Source: Candidatus Woesearchaeota archaeon
GTDB lineage: Archaea > Nanobdellota > Nanobdellia > Woesearchaeales > UBA10216
Assembly: GCA_016188155.1 (NCBI GenBank)
Contig: JACPIH010000011.1
Location: 1 to 57,337, forward strand
Reading direction: 5' to 3'
Length of the DNA: 57,337 nucleotides
Below, piece after piece: positions 39,901-45,172 of this stretch. The notes under the pieces are model-generated. The model searched no databases. It worked only from the letters and a program-made list of their open reading frames with translations, and was not told the DNA's origin. Position 1 is the first letter of the stretch, and every line of letters begins with the position of its first letter. The position numbers were made by a program, and so were the translations under genes.

Positions 39901-42478
39901 GACTGTTAAGGCTTGGTTGTTGTCTGACGGCAACGGCAACAAGACTGTGGTTGTGGAAGTTCGCGATGTGGCAGGCAATGTTAACAGGACCAATGACACG
40001 ATATTCCTGAACACATCAGGAGCAGGCCTTGATGTCACTCCGCCAAACACCCCGACTGTTGTTGATGATGGCATGTACACCAACATTGATTCGTCATTGC
40101 ATGCGAAGTGGAACTCAACAGACCATGAGAATGAGCTGCTGCACATCCCGCTTGAGTGGGAGTACAGGATTGCCTTTGACAATTTCACGAGGCGCATCAA
40201 TGAGACGTGGCAGTATGCTGGAATGGCCACTGAGGCCACTGTTTACGGCATGAACCTGAGCGGCGGCACCAATTACACGTTTGAAGTCAGGGCCATTAAC
40301 ACCGCCGGTTTGAGGAGCGCTAACGGCACAAGTGACGGGATAATAGTTGACATCACCCCGCCTTCTGCCCCGGCTGTCAACAGCACTGCTGCCCAGAGCA
40401 CCTGGAGTTCAAACAATGCGGTGTCGTTCAACTGGTCTTCAACAGATAGCATTTCTGGAGTTAGCTCATACAGCTACGTCCTTGACACCACTGCCACCAC
40501 CATTCCGGATAACGTGCCCGAAGCTGAGAGTGACCATACGGCACTGGCCAGCAGCTCCAACGATGGCAAATCTACAATGCTGAAGTTCAACAGCACAGGC
40601 AACGCCTCTGCCGTGTTTGTTGAGGTCAAAGCCAATCTTTCAGCCAATGACGTTGTCAGGGTAACTGTGCAGCTGGCAGAGGCCTCTACAAGCTCGCCTG
40701 ATGCCATGGGCTTCAGGGTCTACATCATTACGGCAGTTCCGACATCCTTCGCGATGAACGGCAGCAACGTCAGCCTGATTGCGGACACGAGCAGTGACAT
40801 AAGCTTTGTGAGTTCAATTCTGGATGCTACAAGCTATACTGTTGAGATTCCTATGACTACTCCGGTAACGGGCTCGAGGTTCTTTGTTGCGGTTGCCGGT
40901 GATGCTGCTGATGACAACAACAGGCACAACCTGCTGCTTGCTGTTTCCAACAGCTCAATTGACAGCTCAACGCAGAGCTACCAGTGCGGCGAAGTTACCG
41001 GTGTATGCAGCAACACGACAGACACTGCCGAGTATGGCATAAAAGTGGACGTGCGTGACTTAAAGCAGGATGACATTTGGGACAGGGCTTACACTGTCGG
41101 CGATGGCAGGATGTACTTCCACGTCAAGGCAAAGGACAAGGCAGGCAACTTTGGCGACACGACAAACTATTCATTGCTGGTAGACACCTCACCGCCTTCC
41201 ACTCCACAGATGAGTGAGCCTTCCAAATTCACCAACACGACCTCTGTCACATTTAACTGGACTCAGAGCAGGGATGCTGACTCAGGCGTTGACAACTACA
41301 GCCTCCAAGTGGATAATAATTCTGACTTCAGCAGCCGCGAGTTCTACGCCTGGGTCAACAACGTTACCAACTATACTGTAACAGGCTTGACTGCCGATGC
41401 AACATATTACGCCCGTGTTCACTCCAGAAACCTTGCTGGCGTCAACAGCAGCCTGAGCAGCTCAGTAAGCACTGTGATTGATACAACCGCTCCATCAATT
41501 ACGTTCAGCAAGCCGAGCTCAACAGGCGTTGTTGCTTCACAGAATGTTGTGCTTGCCGTGAACACCAACGAGAAGGCCATATGCACCTACAACCTCAACA
41601 GTGCGCCTTACCTAAACTTTACCTACACCAATAGCACCTATCACGAGACAAGGGTAAGCGCCAACACGGGCTCGAACACCGTATTGGTTAAGTGCCACGA
41701 TACCATCCTCAATGAGAACTCACCTGTTTCCACAACCTTTGATGTGAGCACGACCTCTACAGCATCATCCATAACTCTGCAGAGCCCGACAGTTTTCACT
41801 GGCGATGTCGTGCGAACCGATGTAATTGTGACAACCTCATCAAGCCAGAGGCTTGGCGAGCTCGGCACTGGCGCCTTCACGGTAAAGATTAACGGCGGGT
41901 CCATCCCGGCGTCTGTGTTTGACAACGGCGCTGGCAACTACACGCTTGTGTTTGACTCTCCTGCGACAAACGGAACTTACACAATGGGAGTTGATGTTGG
42001 CTCTGCCACAGCCACAGCAACCCTGACTGTCAGGGCTCTGCTGTTTACTGTGCAGTACGTGCAGTCCGGCATTAGCAGCAATTCAGGAGACAGGCTCATC
42101 TATTTCCTTGCAGGCAACTTCTCGCTTGGCCTTGCGACGGACAGCAGGAGCTTTGACAAGTCGTCAACGAGCTCTGCCCTTAACCTGACAAGCGATGCAA
42201 GGGCCGGTACCGCTTACATATTCGTGACGAGGCAGTCCGGCGGTGTTGAGAGGGTTGAGGGCCTGCTTAAGGAGAGGAAGTTCCTTGACTCCGCGAACCC
42301 GAGCTTTGGCTACGCCATTGACCAGGACACGTTTGTTGTCTTCACGGACCTTGAGTACGATGATATATCCCTTGCCGGGAACAAGACGCTTACAGCCGGC
42401 CGCTACAACCTCATCATAGAAAACAAGGGCTTTGACGCCACTTTGAACAAGACCAAGCTGGAAGTGAGGGTGCAGTGA
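21998..42478 (+). CDS. Giant LamG/Ig-like surface protein, segment 3 (6,826 residues)
   Basis: A single open frame of 20.5 kb; family-like sequence extends upstream to about 21842 (TGSEVNSSYLTVNN). The first third carries eight LamG domains (15-22 in the locus; opening VGYWRFEDDGDTNASDF, closing IDEVKIWNRALSA.EINASY) alternating with Ig-like domains (for example GNYSFRAFVVDASGNMN). From about 31.5 kb it is Ig-like and FN3-like repeats without LamG. A beta-helix-like stretch lies at 32.26-32.70 kb. The C-terminus (ending KTKLEVRVQ) has no membrane anchor. Very rich in Asn, Thr, Ser and sequons, so probably heavily glycosylated. It is followed within three bases by a pilin-like gene. A role in cell-cell attachment is inference. 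Confidence 0.85.
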   Translation: MTAVNITWTASADNDSDTINYTVLINNTLVCDTQSLSCNTTQLPSWNGNAAFYIFNVTAFDQEWNSTTTTYAFMFDNTTPTMSIIALTPANNTFQNTTSYFINLSVTEGSVDRVILNITGPSFATASSSGRNITLWDKDLVGMWHFEENANDSSGYNNDGTRGQNAAFNSTCRLGGCANFTLAVHNITIADSASLNFTQFTIQAWIRIENLSGRTTDFPNILGKQLSATNRNYVLYVRNDTGIFFGSSSFSGSQQDLSSNVKVMNTTQGWHNVAYIVNSTHQAVYVDGTRRNTASYTGTADRQSSPLIIAKSPAASGESLVFNGTIDEVKIWRRALSAGEISAEYNRTASNYLASHIVSGAAAHTFSLNMTNLTNGNYSWFAWVNDSSSAVAATTATTVNSAVGQREFKVDLIPPAISFVANTPANQSVLPTSYIFINTSENDAGNDHNELSAFIDFNSSLVGYWRFEDDGDTNASDFTNNNNNGTLTSFGCMTLNCNLTGGTGGTGSGWTSAGKRGKALKFDGENDFVNVSYSESLNLTNLTAIAWVYLDRQSPASYVDIVSRQSVFRLEVAAAPHVNRFSFVVYNTTLGQSALLGTNSLSDGWHHVAGVFNGTHYTIFTDGNRSNSAAFLGSINHTSQHLTIGASLFGVENFNGSIDEVQIWNRVLDAQEINASYQAGVYRLFRNFTGLNDGNYSFRAFVVDASGNMNVTDNRTFSVDTTAPSLSFIATTDANASFLNRSFTIVNVSTTETSEHSVFVDFNRSMVGYWRFEDDADTNASDFSTYSNNGTLVGFGCTTADCNLTGGDGGTGSGFTSAGKRGKAMMFDGVDDLINTSKTYTQLGISKELTIEAWIKAANSNGMGRKTIVGDNDNLILLIANASSARASRHAYPQGANASFSIKAGFFHVTATYSDVRASQTNEVKLYVDGEFMANVTITNSANNPLTELVRIGHDTATSGRTPWNGSLDEVKIWNRVLNDTEINASYQAGTYRYTKNFTGLNDGNYSYYAAVVDSAGTLVQTVNRTVYVDTVGPAISLIANTPANQSVLSSNYIFINTSENDGGNDHNELSAFIDFNRSLVGYWRFEDDGDTNASDFTNNNNNGTLVGFGCTSLNCNASSGWTSAGKRGKALNFDGVNDRVRNPGLSGLSADAITIEAWFFRRESGVRMLLSRNRFSANEWDLFPSSWRFNNGSTTNQYDTVTSVQNDVWNHLVVTYDKNAGGNNVNVYLNGKLEVSGATGGTLGTGGITTIGSFQDGTTDYFSGTIDEVKIWSRALSAQEINSSYQAGQYRLFRNFTGLADGNYTARAFVVDAAGNMNVTDNRTFSVDTVAPTIAYIFPTEANNSFVNRSFTVVNTTVTETGESSAFINFNNSLVGYWRFEDDGDTNASDFTSNNNNGTLLNFSCTAADCNLTGGLSGLGTGFTSAGKRGKAMAFDGVDDIVRISDKDIFTFGDGSSVDSPFSLTAWIKINPELAFRVIVAKMNALSNEEWVLQLNTNNSVSFGTADPSASARATVVSPAVQNNTWLHIAATYNGIGGSNAAAGMNLYVNGVPQNVRNSTADGYVAMENRPSNVVIGSEGLPAGGSFFNGTIDEVMIWNRNLSAEEINASYQAGTYRLFRNFSGLADANYSFNVSVVDWAGTIFTNVTRNVIIDTTFPLISYGLGSDANGTSLARNYIHLNVTVDELNPRNLTAFLFSGAAIIASQNVSVNKTPSSNNVTFLSVSDGYYNVSVSVRDLADNVNTTPTNRSFTVDTTVPVLAYAAPSFANASFVNVSWIFLNFSFTEINNGTLMIRNGSTNWTNVNASSGYFFYNFSPRADGNYTFFGWINDSSGQVAQTVNRTVYVDTVGPAISLIANTPANQSVLSTNYIFVNTSENDAGSDHNELSAFIDFNNSLVGYWRFEDDGDTNASDFTSYNNNGTLVNFGCTTLNCNLTGGVRGFGSGFTSAGRRGKALNFDGQGNAVNVSDSASLSSFSTYSLEAWIKPHEGTSGRIVRKDGEYAISILGYPYLASEHKAGAACGGAWSSLWDDTALQPDSWYYVAVTYNGSNRTLYVNGNYENSSADTGSLPDCSTPLMIGSSQTFSSVFNGTIDEAKVWNRALSADEINASYSAGVYRLFRNFTGLNDGNYSYRAYVVDAAGNMNVTVNRTFAVDTVAPTIAYIFPTEANNSFVNRSFTVVNTTVTESGESSAFINFNNSLVGYWRFEDDADTNASDFTSNNNNGTLVGFGCTAADCNLTGGAGGVASGFVSSGKRGKGMAFDGVDDYVEFANQSSLNLTGALTIEAWVMKIGSPSNERGIVARYWNYGAFPLNRSFTLDEQSSGVPIFLISQDGAINNNTAATTTLQNNTWYHIAGVYVPSTSISIYVNGVLEGNKTAGIASSILNNPKSPVRIGVTFDPEVASRYFNGSIDEVKIWNRALNESEINASFQAGTYRLFRNFSGLPDANYSFNVTVVDWAGNLFTNKTRNVVVDTTLPLISFGLGSDANGTSLARNYIHLNVSVVELYGHNLTAFLFSGSSIIASQNVSVNTTPAFNNVTFLSVADGYYNISISVRDLADNVNTTPTNRSFTVDTTQPLIDNGSGISSPGFRNVNWAFINYSFTEVNNDTMYIRNGTGGIVTNTTPNKNTTYFWYNFTSLDNANYTFSGWINDTAGRLNTTTNTSIVIDTVFPTVDFGLGSDVNGSSVARNYIHLNITVTELYGHNLTASLFSGTTLVALQNVSVNTTPYFNNVTFLSVSDGYYNITIKVKDMANNTNTSVNRSITVDTTAPVLNYAAPSFANASFVNVSWIFLNFSFTEINNGTLMIRNGSTNWTNVNASSGYFFYNFSPRADGNYTFFGWMNDSSGAVAQTVNRTIFIDTAGPLITYEATSFANATYNKFVTINITANDTANDHNELSAFVDFNGSLVGYWRFEDDGDTNATDFTNNNNNGTLVNFSCTALNCNLTGGTGGTGSGWTSAGKRGKALVFDGNRTHVETSDINALDGTSSLTVEAWVRPTILFGSEAIVAKWDYDTDASFAMQQNPAGAIQVFIADSLTDTGGNRAVTDKVVLNASTWTYVAFVFDGTGSGNAARLKIYADGVAVPITFTGTIPAATTSGNTATLKIGRFGGTLNRYWNGTIDDVKVWNRSLSAAEINASYQAGNYRLITNITSSDSKYANGNFTYYAAVVDAAGNMNRTETRLVVLDNTAPVIAAIRTFSNVSGFFFQATNTTSAVTAYFNSLAAGQSGGADSGGGGQEAIVEVAYTDLYRSSLSGNTTFSDTPSNITRADPTRVAYTIETGSGNATAAVYANDTANNTATATVRFILDINDTVTTDNSSSSFTWFSTNVTINLTAVDVANGSGANKTLYCTYTSGTTSCTPTVEVANPTDFRLPINCSTGSSCTIRVRYYSIDNVSNNESGGANGGQIRESNTVNIATGGSDVQDSLVNNSVITNASFVRQSNITNSMVNGCRVTGSIITRSWMFRQADTRFNCSISDSVVIDSNLTSAVVEKRSYIDPSTIVDSVITNSSIRNSTVNYSRVDSSIFCGNFTLWSADVLNNVLVSGRLEFNDTVYFGPVSLNSICGLVAPSPVGTLAAEPSIVNDSSSVVFKYSATALGYTVTIGSNELVKLDNTSTKSITLNDNGTSPDLVANDAVYSGNYSISALNNESDGNKTIVAQVNDNIGNNWTVNTSVTLDNTPPSAAIVINSNNLNTTSAVVTLNITSSDATAGVKDCRFANEDRIFGSYEQCTIVKTWTLSSGSGLKTVVVEVRDKAGNFNETNDTITLLGIGTVIVSPQSGEIVKGSKLVIVSAPDSATWVTFNITNATNSGHTWNLAGTANQITNDTTPSDGFSQTWTTTATAFANESKFNLTVISYDASGNQLSNDTKGNIEVDNNPPTVTLDVPNANGLYHGVVAVNASASSDTSKVRFEYRRGTGDWTVIGEAVTPPFKVDWSTTGLSDGTNYEVRANATDDAGNSANVSNANIEVDNTAPTITIVNPTAGTEVSGTFNITFTILGTVHDTEIQFDGGAWATANDKTYHLWDTTAYTDTTHAIRVRVNDSVNNTGYSDIRLVTVDNGGAPVILLEPASSGYKSGNVDITVSGPGTTFNVTFNVSNSTGYFNTSGTENVVTLDNVSGDGWSAVWATGGFAEDSIYTITVRAYSASNALLGTDTAVSIEVDNLIPANVTRINITDSPTDLDGNLVINWTSTSSADLDHYNLYRSQTRGFNISTGSLLKSVAGNTTTDNVPAGVWFYKVTAVDNVGRESNASIEANTTIDIVGPTGTMDINATYARDNDTIKFIYTGSATGFTAIVNASEMQKLDARVLHGFETLWETSNNNSLNMTLNSTTTKAGSFSNQLRTNESGALGQNITVDLSAGGAVNLSRYNRLLLWVQANTTGSLFNLTFGKDNYTDFNFTITVNTANAWEQKIIDISTIPVLNRSSVRYLMFNVTTTQPFRALLDGLEASNQISLVDDGTGGDAVANDASYTGVYNITSDNNLTDGAKTIRALIDDGSGNFLAPQDTITLDGTPPNGTVLINEGDLFTITRTVTLNLTFVDATSGVKDCRFSNTEPLTSSYESCQVLKVWTTTTGGGTKTVYFEVRDQAGNINVSIDTITLDVSVPAMAITYPLPGAIVNGSINVTFTGAESTQPQISFDGGNWTNTTASTYHFWNTTNLSEGTHGIRVRDTDAAGNIGYSETLLVTVDNIPGVVTFVQPGSSQVLTGNVTVIAVAPDNTVNMSFWIFNTTSGRSVQVYNDTLVADGWNFSLQTAQFEDGAWDLYVNATDSFGRMFDTASVHGLRFDNNVPTVSLATPANGATVRGTVIINATASSDVKQVMFEYSNNSGTDWQPIGIDFSPSAGWTFAWYTVALNDASTYRVKANATDYAGLSAIGQNTADFTIDNTAPTITITTPAPGSYVNGTTTINFTGNASPTSELSIDGASWTNITNSTSFAWNTAAYNDGTHTLQVRNNDSAGNTGLSGTVAVIVDNTRPTVVIISPLSNTTIKGNVTVLVSTYFDTARLDFYVDNNTGSGWVLRRSDTNKADGWDFAWDTALDCATTGECTGVRLRVNSTDAANLTSNFTVSGLEIDNTAPTVTLLYPPDSATIRGVIIASATGSNDTRQVVFEYSPDSGSTWYTIGTDPSSASGWNITWDTRQVADAATYRVRANATDNAGLSAAVQNTADFTIDNVEAATTIISPKAGTVVSGNFTVTAIAPDSTFYVLFRVFNGSGNFSFNGSGSAGFTNDSSPADGWSAKWNTTAFTDGLYNLSAASYDVNGNYISNGTELGIRVDNNAPTAPTLSALPTFDTDGVVVLEWSNVTASTADVIYYNVYRSTNVSFALSTATKIKNVSSNFNTTTDFPGVNAKYYYKVTAVDNALFESAASNEANTTVSVTAAGALVGTLSVNDTIVKDADAVVFSYSSSATDLNVTINTTEMQRLDNSTRADLRLQDGGAPPDRVADDGVYAALFTISTDNNQSDGNVQLRAIVNDSANNQFLPTINITLDNARPNASLQINNNLGITSSREVTLQVRFNDTFGIQKCRFANEDRDFDDWEGCTSTKAWRLSATDGLKTVVVQVADNAENVNETNDTITLTTVAATTIITPRSYSVVSGNFTVIAVAPPTTGFVLFSVFNGSGNFSFNGSGSAGFTNDSTPADGWSARWNTTAFSDGLYNLSAVSYDVNGNYISNGTELDIRVDNNAPAAVTLTALPAYFNKNIIALNWSPSTSSDVAWYNVYRSNNISFVLSSGALLKNVSTNITFDVVLDGQWFYKVTAVDASGRESAASNEVNVTVVTGAPPSEIFGTLAVNDSIVNNGSSLLFTFAGSATNLNVTINQSEMQKLDNTSGALQLNDSGINGDYLVDDATYSAIYAISMLNNESDGMKQLIARATDIAGNLFMPAVNITLDNTRPNATISIFGISPAGFTNVSTEYTFSRAVTLVMAFNDTAGNTVSGSEGVDSCRFASENLVFSGWEVCQTVKAWLLSDGNGNKTVVVEVRDVAGNVNRTNDTIFLNTSGAGLDVTPPNTPTVVDDGMYTNIDSSLHAKWNSTDHENELLHIPLEWEYRIAFDNFTRRINETWQYAGMATEATVYGMNLSGGTNYTFEVRAINTAGLRSANGTSDGIIVDITPPSAPAVNSTAAQSTWSSNNAVSFNWSSTDSISGVSSYSYVLDTTATTIPDNVPEAESDHTALASSSNDGKSTMLKFNSTGNASAVFVEVKANLSANDVVRVTVQLAEASTSSPDAMGFRVYIITAVPTSFAMNGSNVSLIADTSSDISFVSSILDATSYTVEIPMTTPVTGSRFFVAVAGDAADDNNRHNLLLAVSNSSIDSSTQSYQCGEVTGVCSNTTDTAEYGIKVDVRDLKQDDIWDRAYTVGDGRMYFHVKAKDKAGNFGDTTNYSLLVDTSPPSTPQMSEPSKFTNTTSVTFNWTQSRDADSGVDNYSLQVDNNSDFSSREFYAWVNNVTNYTVTGLTADATYYARVHSRNLAGVNSSLSSSVSTVIDTTAPSITFSKPSSTGVVASQNVVLAVNTNEKAICTYNLNSAPYLNFTYTNSTYHETRVSANTGSNTVLVKCHDTILNENSPVSTTFDVSTTSTASSITLQSPTVFTGDVVRTDVIVTTSSSQRLGELGTGAFTVKINGGSIPASVFDNGAGNYTLVFDSPATNGTYTMGVDVGSATATATLTVRALLFTVQYVQSGISSNSGDRLIYFLAGNFSLGLATDSRSFDKSSTSSALNLTSDARAGTAYIFVTRQSGGVERVEGLLKERKFLDSANPSFGYAIDQDTFVVFTDLEYDDISLAGNKTLTAGRYNLIIENKGFDATLNKTKLEVRVQ
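32262..32702 (+). other. Beta-helix-like short repeat region inside the giant protein
   Basis: About 145 residues (near residues 3,423-3,568 of segment 3) consist of roughly five-residue units alternating Asn/Ser with a hydrophobic residue, such as NNSVITNASF and VDSVITNSSIRNSTVNYS. This resembles a right-handed beta-helix or pentapeptide-like coil, unlike the Ig-like domains on either side. Confidence 0.5.
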
Positions 42479-42480
42479 GA

Positions 42481-42999
42481 ATGGCAGGCATGTTTTGCAG
42501 CAAAAAAGGCCAGTTTTACATACTTATTGCGCTGCTGCTTATTTCGTATGCATTTGGCCTTACAAGGCAGGATGTTCCTATCAGGAAGTCAAAGGACGCT
42601 TTTCAGCTGCTTCATGAGGGCTACGTTACCGAGGGCTCTGCAATTATCAACAACGCAGTTTATGAGGATGCCAATGTTACGGCAAGGTTTTCGGCGTTTA
42701 CAAATGATTATGTGGCGTTTGCCCGCTCAGCCGAGCCAGGCTTCAGGCTCGTATACCTGCTTAAGTATAAGGGCCAGCTTACTGTTGGCAACAGGCTTGA
42801 TGATGCCTTGAACGTGTCTGTTGGCAGCACGTCATACCTTGTGGGGTCCGGCTCTGAAACGGCAGTTCCTGTGGCTGCCGCAAGCTTTAAGATTTCAGGC
42901 ATCTCTTACGACTTTTCATTTTCGGATGAGGAAATCCAGCTGAAGGCAGTGTTCAGGTCATCTGATAAGCTTACAATCAGGGTGTTTGTGAAGAAGTAA
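42481..42999 (+). CDS. Pilin-like protein with class III signal
   Basis: A 172-residue protein. MAGMFCSKKG precedes the hydrophobic QFYILIALLLISYAFGL, giving the KKG|Q cleavage pattern for prepilin peptidase. The C-terminal half is soluble and beta-rich. The ATG at 42481 directly follows the stop of the giant gene (42478), so the two are probably co-transcribed. It is likely a minor pilin or assembly partner of the giant protein (inference). No closer family is recognised. Confidence 0.65.
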   Translation: MAGMFCSKKGQFYILIALLLISYAFGLTRQDVPIRKSKDAFQLLHEGYVTEGSAIINNAVYEDANVTARFSAFTNDYVAFARSAEPGFRLVYLLKYKGQLTVGNRLDDALNVSVGSTSYLVGSGSETAVPVAAASFKISGISYDFSFSDEEIQLKAVFRSSDKLTIRVFVKK

Positions 43000-43013
43000 A
43001 ATAGTGGTGTCGC

Positions 43014-43520
43014 ATGAAAACCAGGGCGAAAACCAGGCGTTTGGATTATTTGCAAAGCAGGGGCTGTAGCAGCAAGAAAGGAATCTCAGTGTGGATTTCG
43101 TGGGTGCTTCTGACTGCTTTTGTTGTGTTTATAGGCACGTTTGTGCTTCAGTGGAGCAAGAGCCATACTACTGAAGTAGTTGAGGACCTTACTGAAAAGG
43201 GCGAGATTTTGACGTTGTGCCAGGAAACCGGCATATCAATTGTAAGCTACTGCCAGAAACCGCAAACCTTAAATATCAACGTCACCAATAACAACAACCG
43301 CAAAGTCGACGGGCTGAAGGTGCGCGCATTTGACATTTACAACAACCCGCAGGGCGGCGAGAAGAACGTCAGCATTGTGCCTCAAAAGACCATGAGCATT
43401 GAGGTCGTGAAGCAGGGCGTGCTGAAGCGGGCTGAGGTCATGCCAATAATAGTTGTTGGCAAAAAGAGGGCAGTGTGCCAGAGCAGGAAGGTTACGGTTG
43501 AAAGCATTGATTTTTGCTGA
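43014..43520 (+). CDS. Pilin-like protein with class III signal
   Basis: A 168-residue protein with a long basic N-terminus, SSKKG, then ISVWISWVLLTAFVVFIGTF, typical of an archaeal prepilin signal and N-terminal helix. The head domain contains several Cys residues (LCQETG, YCQKP, VCQSR, final FC) that could form disulfides. The gene starts 14 bases after the previous stop. Confidence 0.7.
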   Translation: MKTRAKTRRLDYLQSRGCSSKKGISVWISWVLLTAFVVFIGTFVLQWSKSHTTEVVEDLTEKGEILTLCQETGISIVSYCQKPQTLNINVTNNNNRKVDGLKVRAFDIYNNPQGGEKNVSIVPQKTMSIEVVKQGVLKRAEVMPIIVVGKKRAVCQSRKVTVESIDFC

Positions 43521-43578
43521 AATAACGGCATAGTGGTTAATAGAAATAAGCAGATAGCGATTAAAAGAGGTGAATTGG

Positions 43579-43920
43579 TTGCGAAAGCAGAAGGTAGGCC
43601 GCTTGGGTGGAAGCTCGGGAGGTGCAAGTGCTGAAATGATCCTTTCGCTCGAGATTGAAAAATCGAAGCTGAACCGCGAAAAGAGCTTGCTGCTTCTGGA
43701 CAAGTCGCTTCTGATGTATTTTGCGTTCCTGATAATAGGCGTTGTCGGCTTTGTGAACAAGTACCTTGACGTAAGATTCCTTAACGTCATGATTGCGCTC
43801 AGCTTTGGAGTGCTGGCCGTTGGCCTTGTGCCTTACATGCTTACGATGAGCAAGGAGGAGAAAAAGCTGAACGAGCTTATTGAAACGTACAAAAAGAACA
43901 AGAATTGGAATCGTTCCTGA
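43579..43920 (+). CDS. Small membrane protein, two transmembrane helices
   Basis: A 113-residue protein with a charged, probably coiled N-terminal part (ILSLEIEKSKLNREKSLLLL), two hydrophobic segments (about residues 46-64 and 70-90) and a basic tail. The TTG at 43579 is chosen because GAGGTGA lies six bases upstream; an alternative GTG at 43570 overlaps that site. Family not recognised. Its place between pilin-like genes suggests a role in the pilus apparatus. Confidence 0.6.
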   Translation: MRKQKVGRLGGSSGGASAEMILSLEIEKSKLNREKSLLLLDKSLLMYFAFLIIGVVGFVNKYLDVRFLNVMIALSFGVLAVGLVPYMLTMSKEEKKLNELIETYKKNKNWNRS

Positions 43921-43931
43921 GGTGGGTTGCG

Positions 43932-44489
43932 ATGCGTAAAAGTGTTTTGGTTTATCTTCAAAAGGGCGGCAGCGGTAAGGGCAAGAGGGGCGTTTCTCCC
44001 TTGATTGCAACTGTCCTGCTTATTGCGTTTGCTGTGGCTCTTGGCGCTGTTGTCATGAACTGGGGAAGGAGCTTTGTCCAGCAGAACATCGATCAGACAG
44101 AGAAGGTCACCCAGACGAAGCTTGGCTGCAGCCTTAGGGTAAGCCTGAAGATTGCCGAGATTGACAGCACTCCCCAGCTATGCTACGGTGGCGGAGGCGA
44201 GGCGGGCTATCTTGAGATGAGGCTTAACAACGAGGATGAATCAAACGCAATCAAGGGGCTCAGCGTTTCTATTGGAGGTGAAAGGGGAATCTATAATAAT
44301 GATACCATCAACACAACCATACCTGTTGGGCTGTCAGCTTACCTGAACATGAGTTACTCTTACACCACTTATGGCAAGATTAAGAACGTGAGGATTGTCC
44401 CAAGCATACTTATAGGCGGCGTAGTTACTCCTTGCGGCGGGAGTCCGCTTGAAAAAAGCGCTTCAGAGATACGCAACTGCTCCGCATGA
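43932..44489 (+). CDS. Archaeal pilin (DUF1628-like N-terminus)
   Basis: A 185-residue protein. GKGKRG precedes VSPLIATVLLIAFAVALGA, the characteristic archaeal pilin/archaellin N-terminus cleaved by prepilin peptidase. The head domain has CSLRV, LCYGGG and a C-terminal CGG and NCSA. The ATG at 43932 is favoured by GAGGTG seven bases ahead over an upstream in-frame TTG. A tandem hairpin array begins two bases after the stop. Confidence 0.82.
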   Translation: MRKSVLVYLQKGGSGKGKRGVSPLIATVLLIAFAVALGAVVMNWGRSFVQQNIDQTEKVTQTKLGCSLRVSLKIAEIDSTPQLCYGGGGEAGYLEMRLNNEDESNAIKGLSVSIGGERGIYNNDTINTTIPVGLSAYLNMSYSYTTYGKIKNVRIVPSILIGGVVTPCGGSPLEKSASEIRNCSA

Positions 44490-44490
44490 C

Positions 44491-44642
44491 CCCAAAGTCT
44501 TGCTATGCAAGACTGGGCCCAGTCAAGCTCTGCTTGACTTGGGTTTTTACGAAACCAAGTCGCTGTTGCGACTGGTCCCATCGCAAATCGGGATACGCCC
44601 GATTGCGCAGTCGGCTGCTGCCGACTTGCGCCATAGGCGATG
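44491..44642 (+). repeat. Tandem array of six stem-loops
   Basis: Successive stems: AGTCTTGC-TAT-GCAAGACT (44496-44514), GTCAAGC-TCT-GCTTGAC (44522-44538), AGTCGC-TGTT-GCGACT (44558-44573), ATCGGG-ATACG-CCCGAT (44587-44603), AGTCGGC-TGCT-GCCGACT (44609-44626) and CGCC-ATA-GGCG (44629-44639). CATCGC (44579-44584) and GCGATG (44637-44642) could close the last three into one multi-branch structure. Four stems open with (A)GTC and close with GAC(T), while the rest of each stem differs but stays complementary. The region 44490-44694 holds no convincing gene. Confidence 0.75.
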
Positions 44643-44694
44643 TGGAAAGGTCAATCAAAAAACGACTGCCTCTTTACTACAGGTCAATCAATAA

Positions 44695-45097
44695 ATGAAA
44701 ATGCTGCTTAGTGCGAAAAGGGGCGCGCTTACCGGCAAGAAGGCTGTTGCGCTGATTCTTCTTGTAGTTGGTGTCATGCTGATGTTTTTCATAATAAGCC
44801 AGGGCGTAAGCATTTACAAGAGCTCCAGGGAGGGCACCGATGAGCGTACAGGAGCGGCAAGGTGCGTTGGCTACCTGTACACAATCAGCGGCATAACGGC
44901 TACCGATGAGGAGCTTCAGTTCACGTTCAGGAATGAGGGTTTCGAAAAAGCAGTCGTTCGCTGTGAGCATACCGGTTGGCTCGTCAATGGCTGTCAGGGT
45001 GCCTGTCAAGGTTGATGGCAACTTCAGCGTTTATCCTGACGGCTGCAATATTTTCCCGGCCAGGTGCGGCCTTGACGGCGAGTGCGCTTACCATTAA
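44695..45097 (+). CDS. Pilin-like protein with an apparent frameshift
   Basis: The first frame (44695-45015) gives LLSAKRGALTGKKAVALILL, a hydrophobic N-terminal helix after a basic segment, and a head domain up to EKAVVRC. Near 44960 the natural continuation (VSIPVGSSMAVRVPVKVDGN, then FSVYPDGC and ending GECAYH at 45097) is found in the +1 frame. Together they resemble a normal small archaeal pilin-like protein. A one-base insertion, sequencing error or programmed shift are possible. The original frame ends at 45015 with a short unrelated tail. Confidence 0.55.
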
Positions 45098-45126
45098 GCC
45101 ACTAGACTTCTTTTAATTGCCTCTTT

Positions 45127-45172
45127 AAGGGTCCATAAGGGTCCAGTGCCCAAGGCAGCACCCGCCTTTTTT
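45127..45172 (+). terminator. Possible terminator after pilin gene
   Basis: A direct repeat AAGGGTCCA (two copies about 45127-45145) is followed by GTGC/GCAC (45146-45149, 45158-45161) and a run of six T. Archaeal terminators are often only T-rich, so the call is weak. Confidence 0.3.

Noticed and set aside
10898-42478. LamG repeats as a phage tail fibre or integrated element
   Set aside because: No capsid, terminase, integrase or other viral genes nearby; the neighbours are pilin and export genes of the host.
44491-44642. Hairpin array as tRNA or CRISPR
   Set aside because: No tRNA signature (no TTCGAA-type arm, no CCA-end fold) and no regular direct repeats separated by unique spacers.
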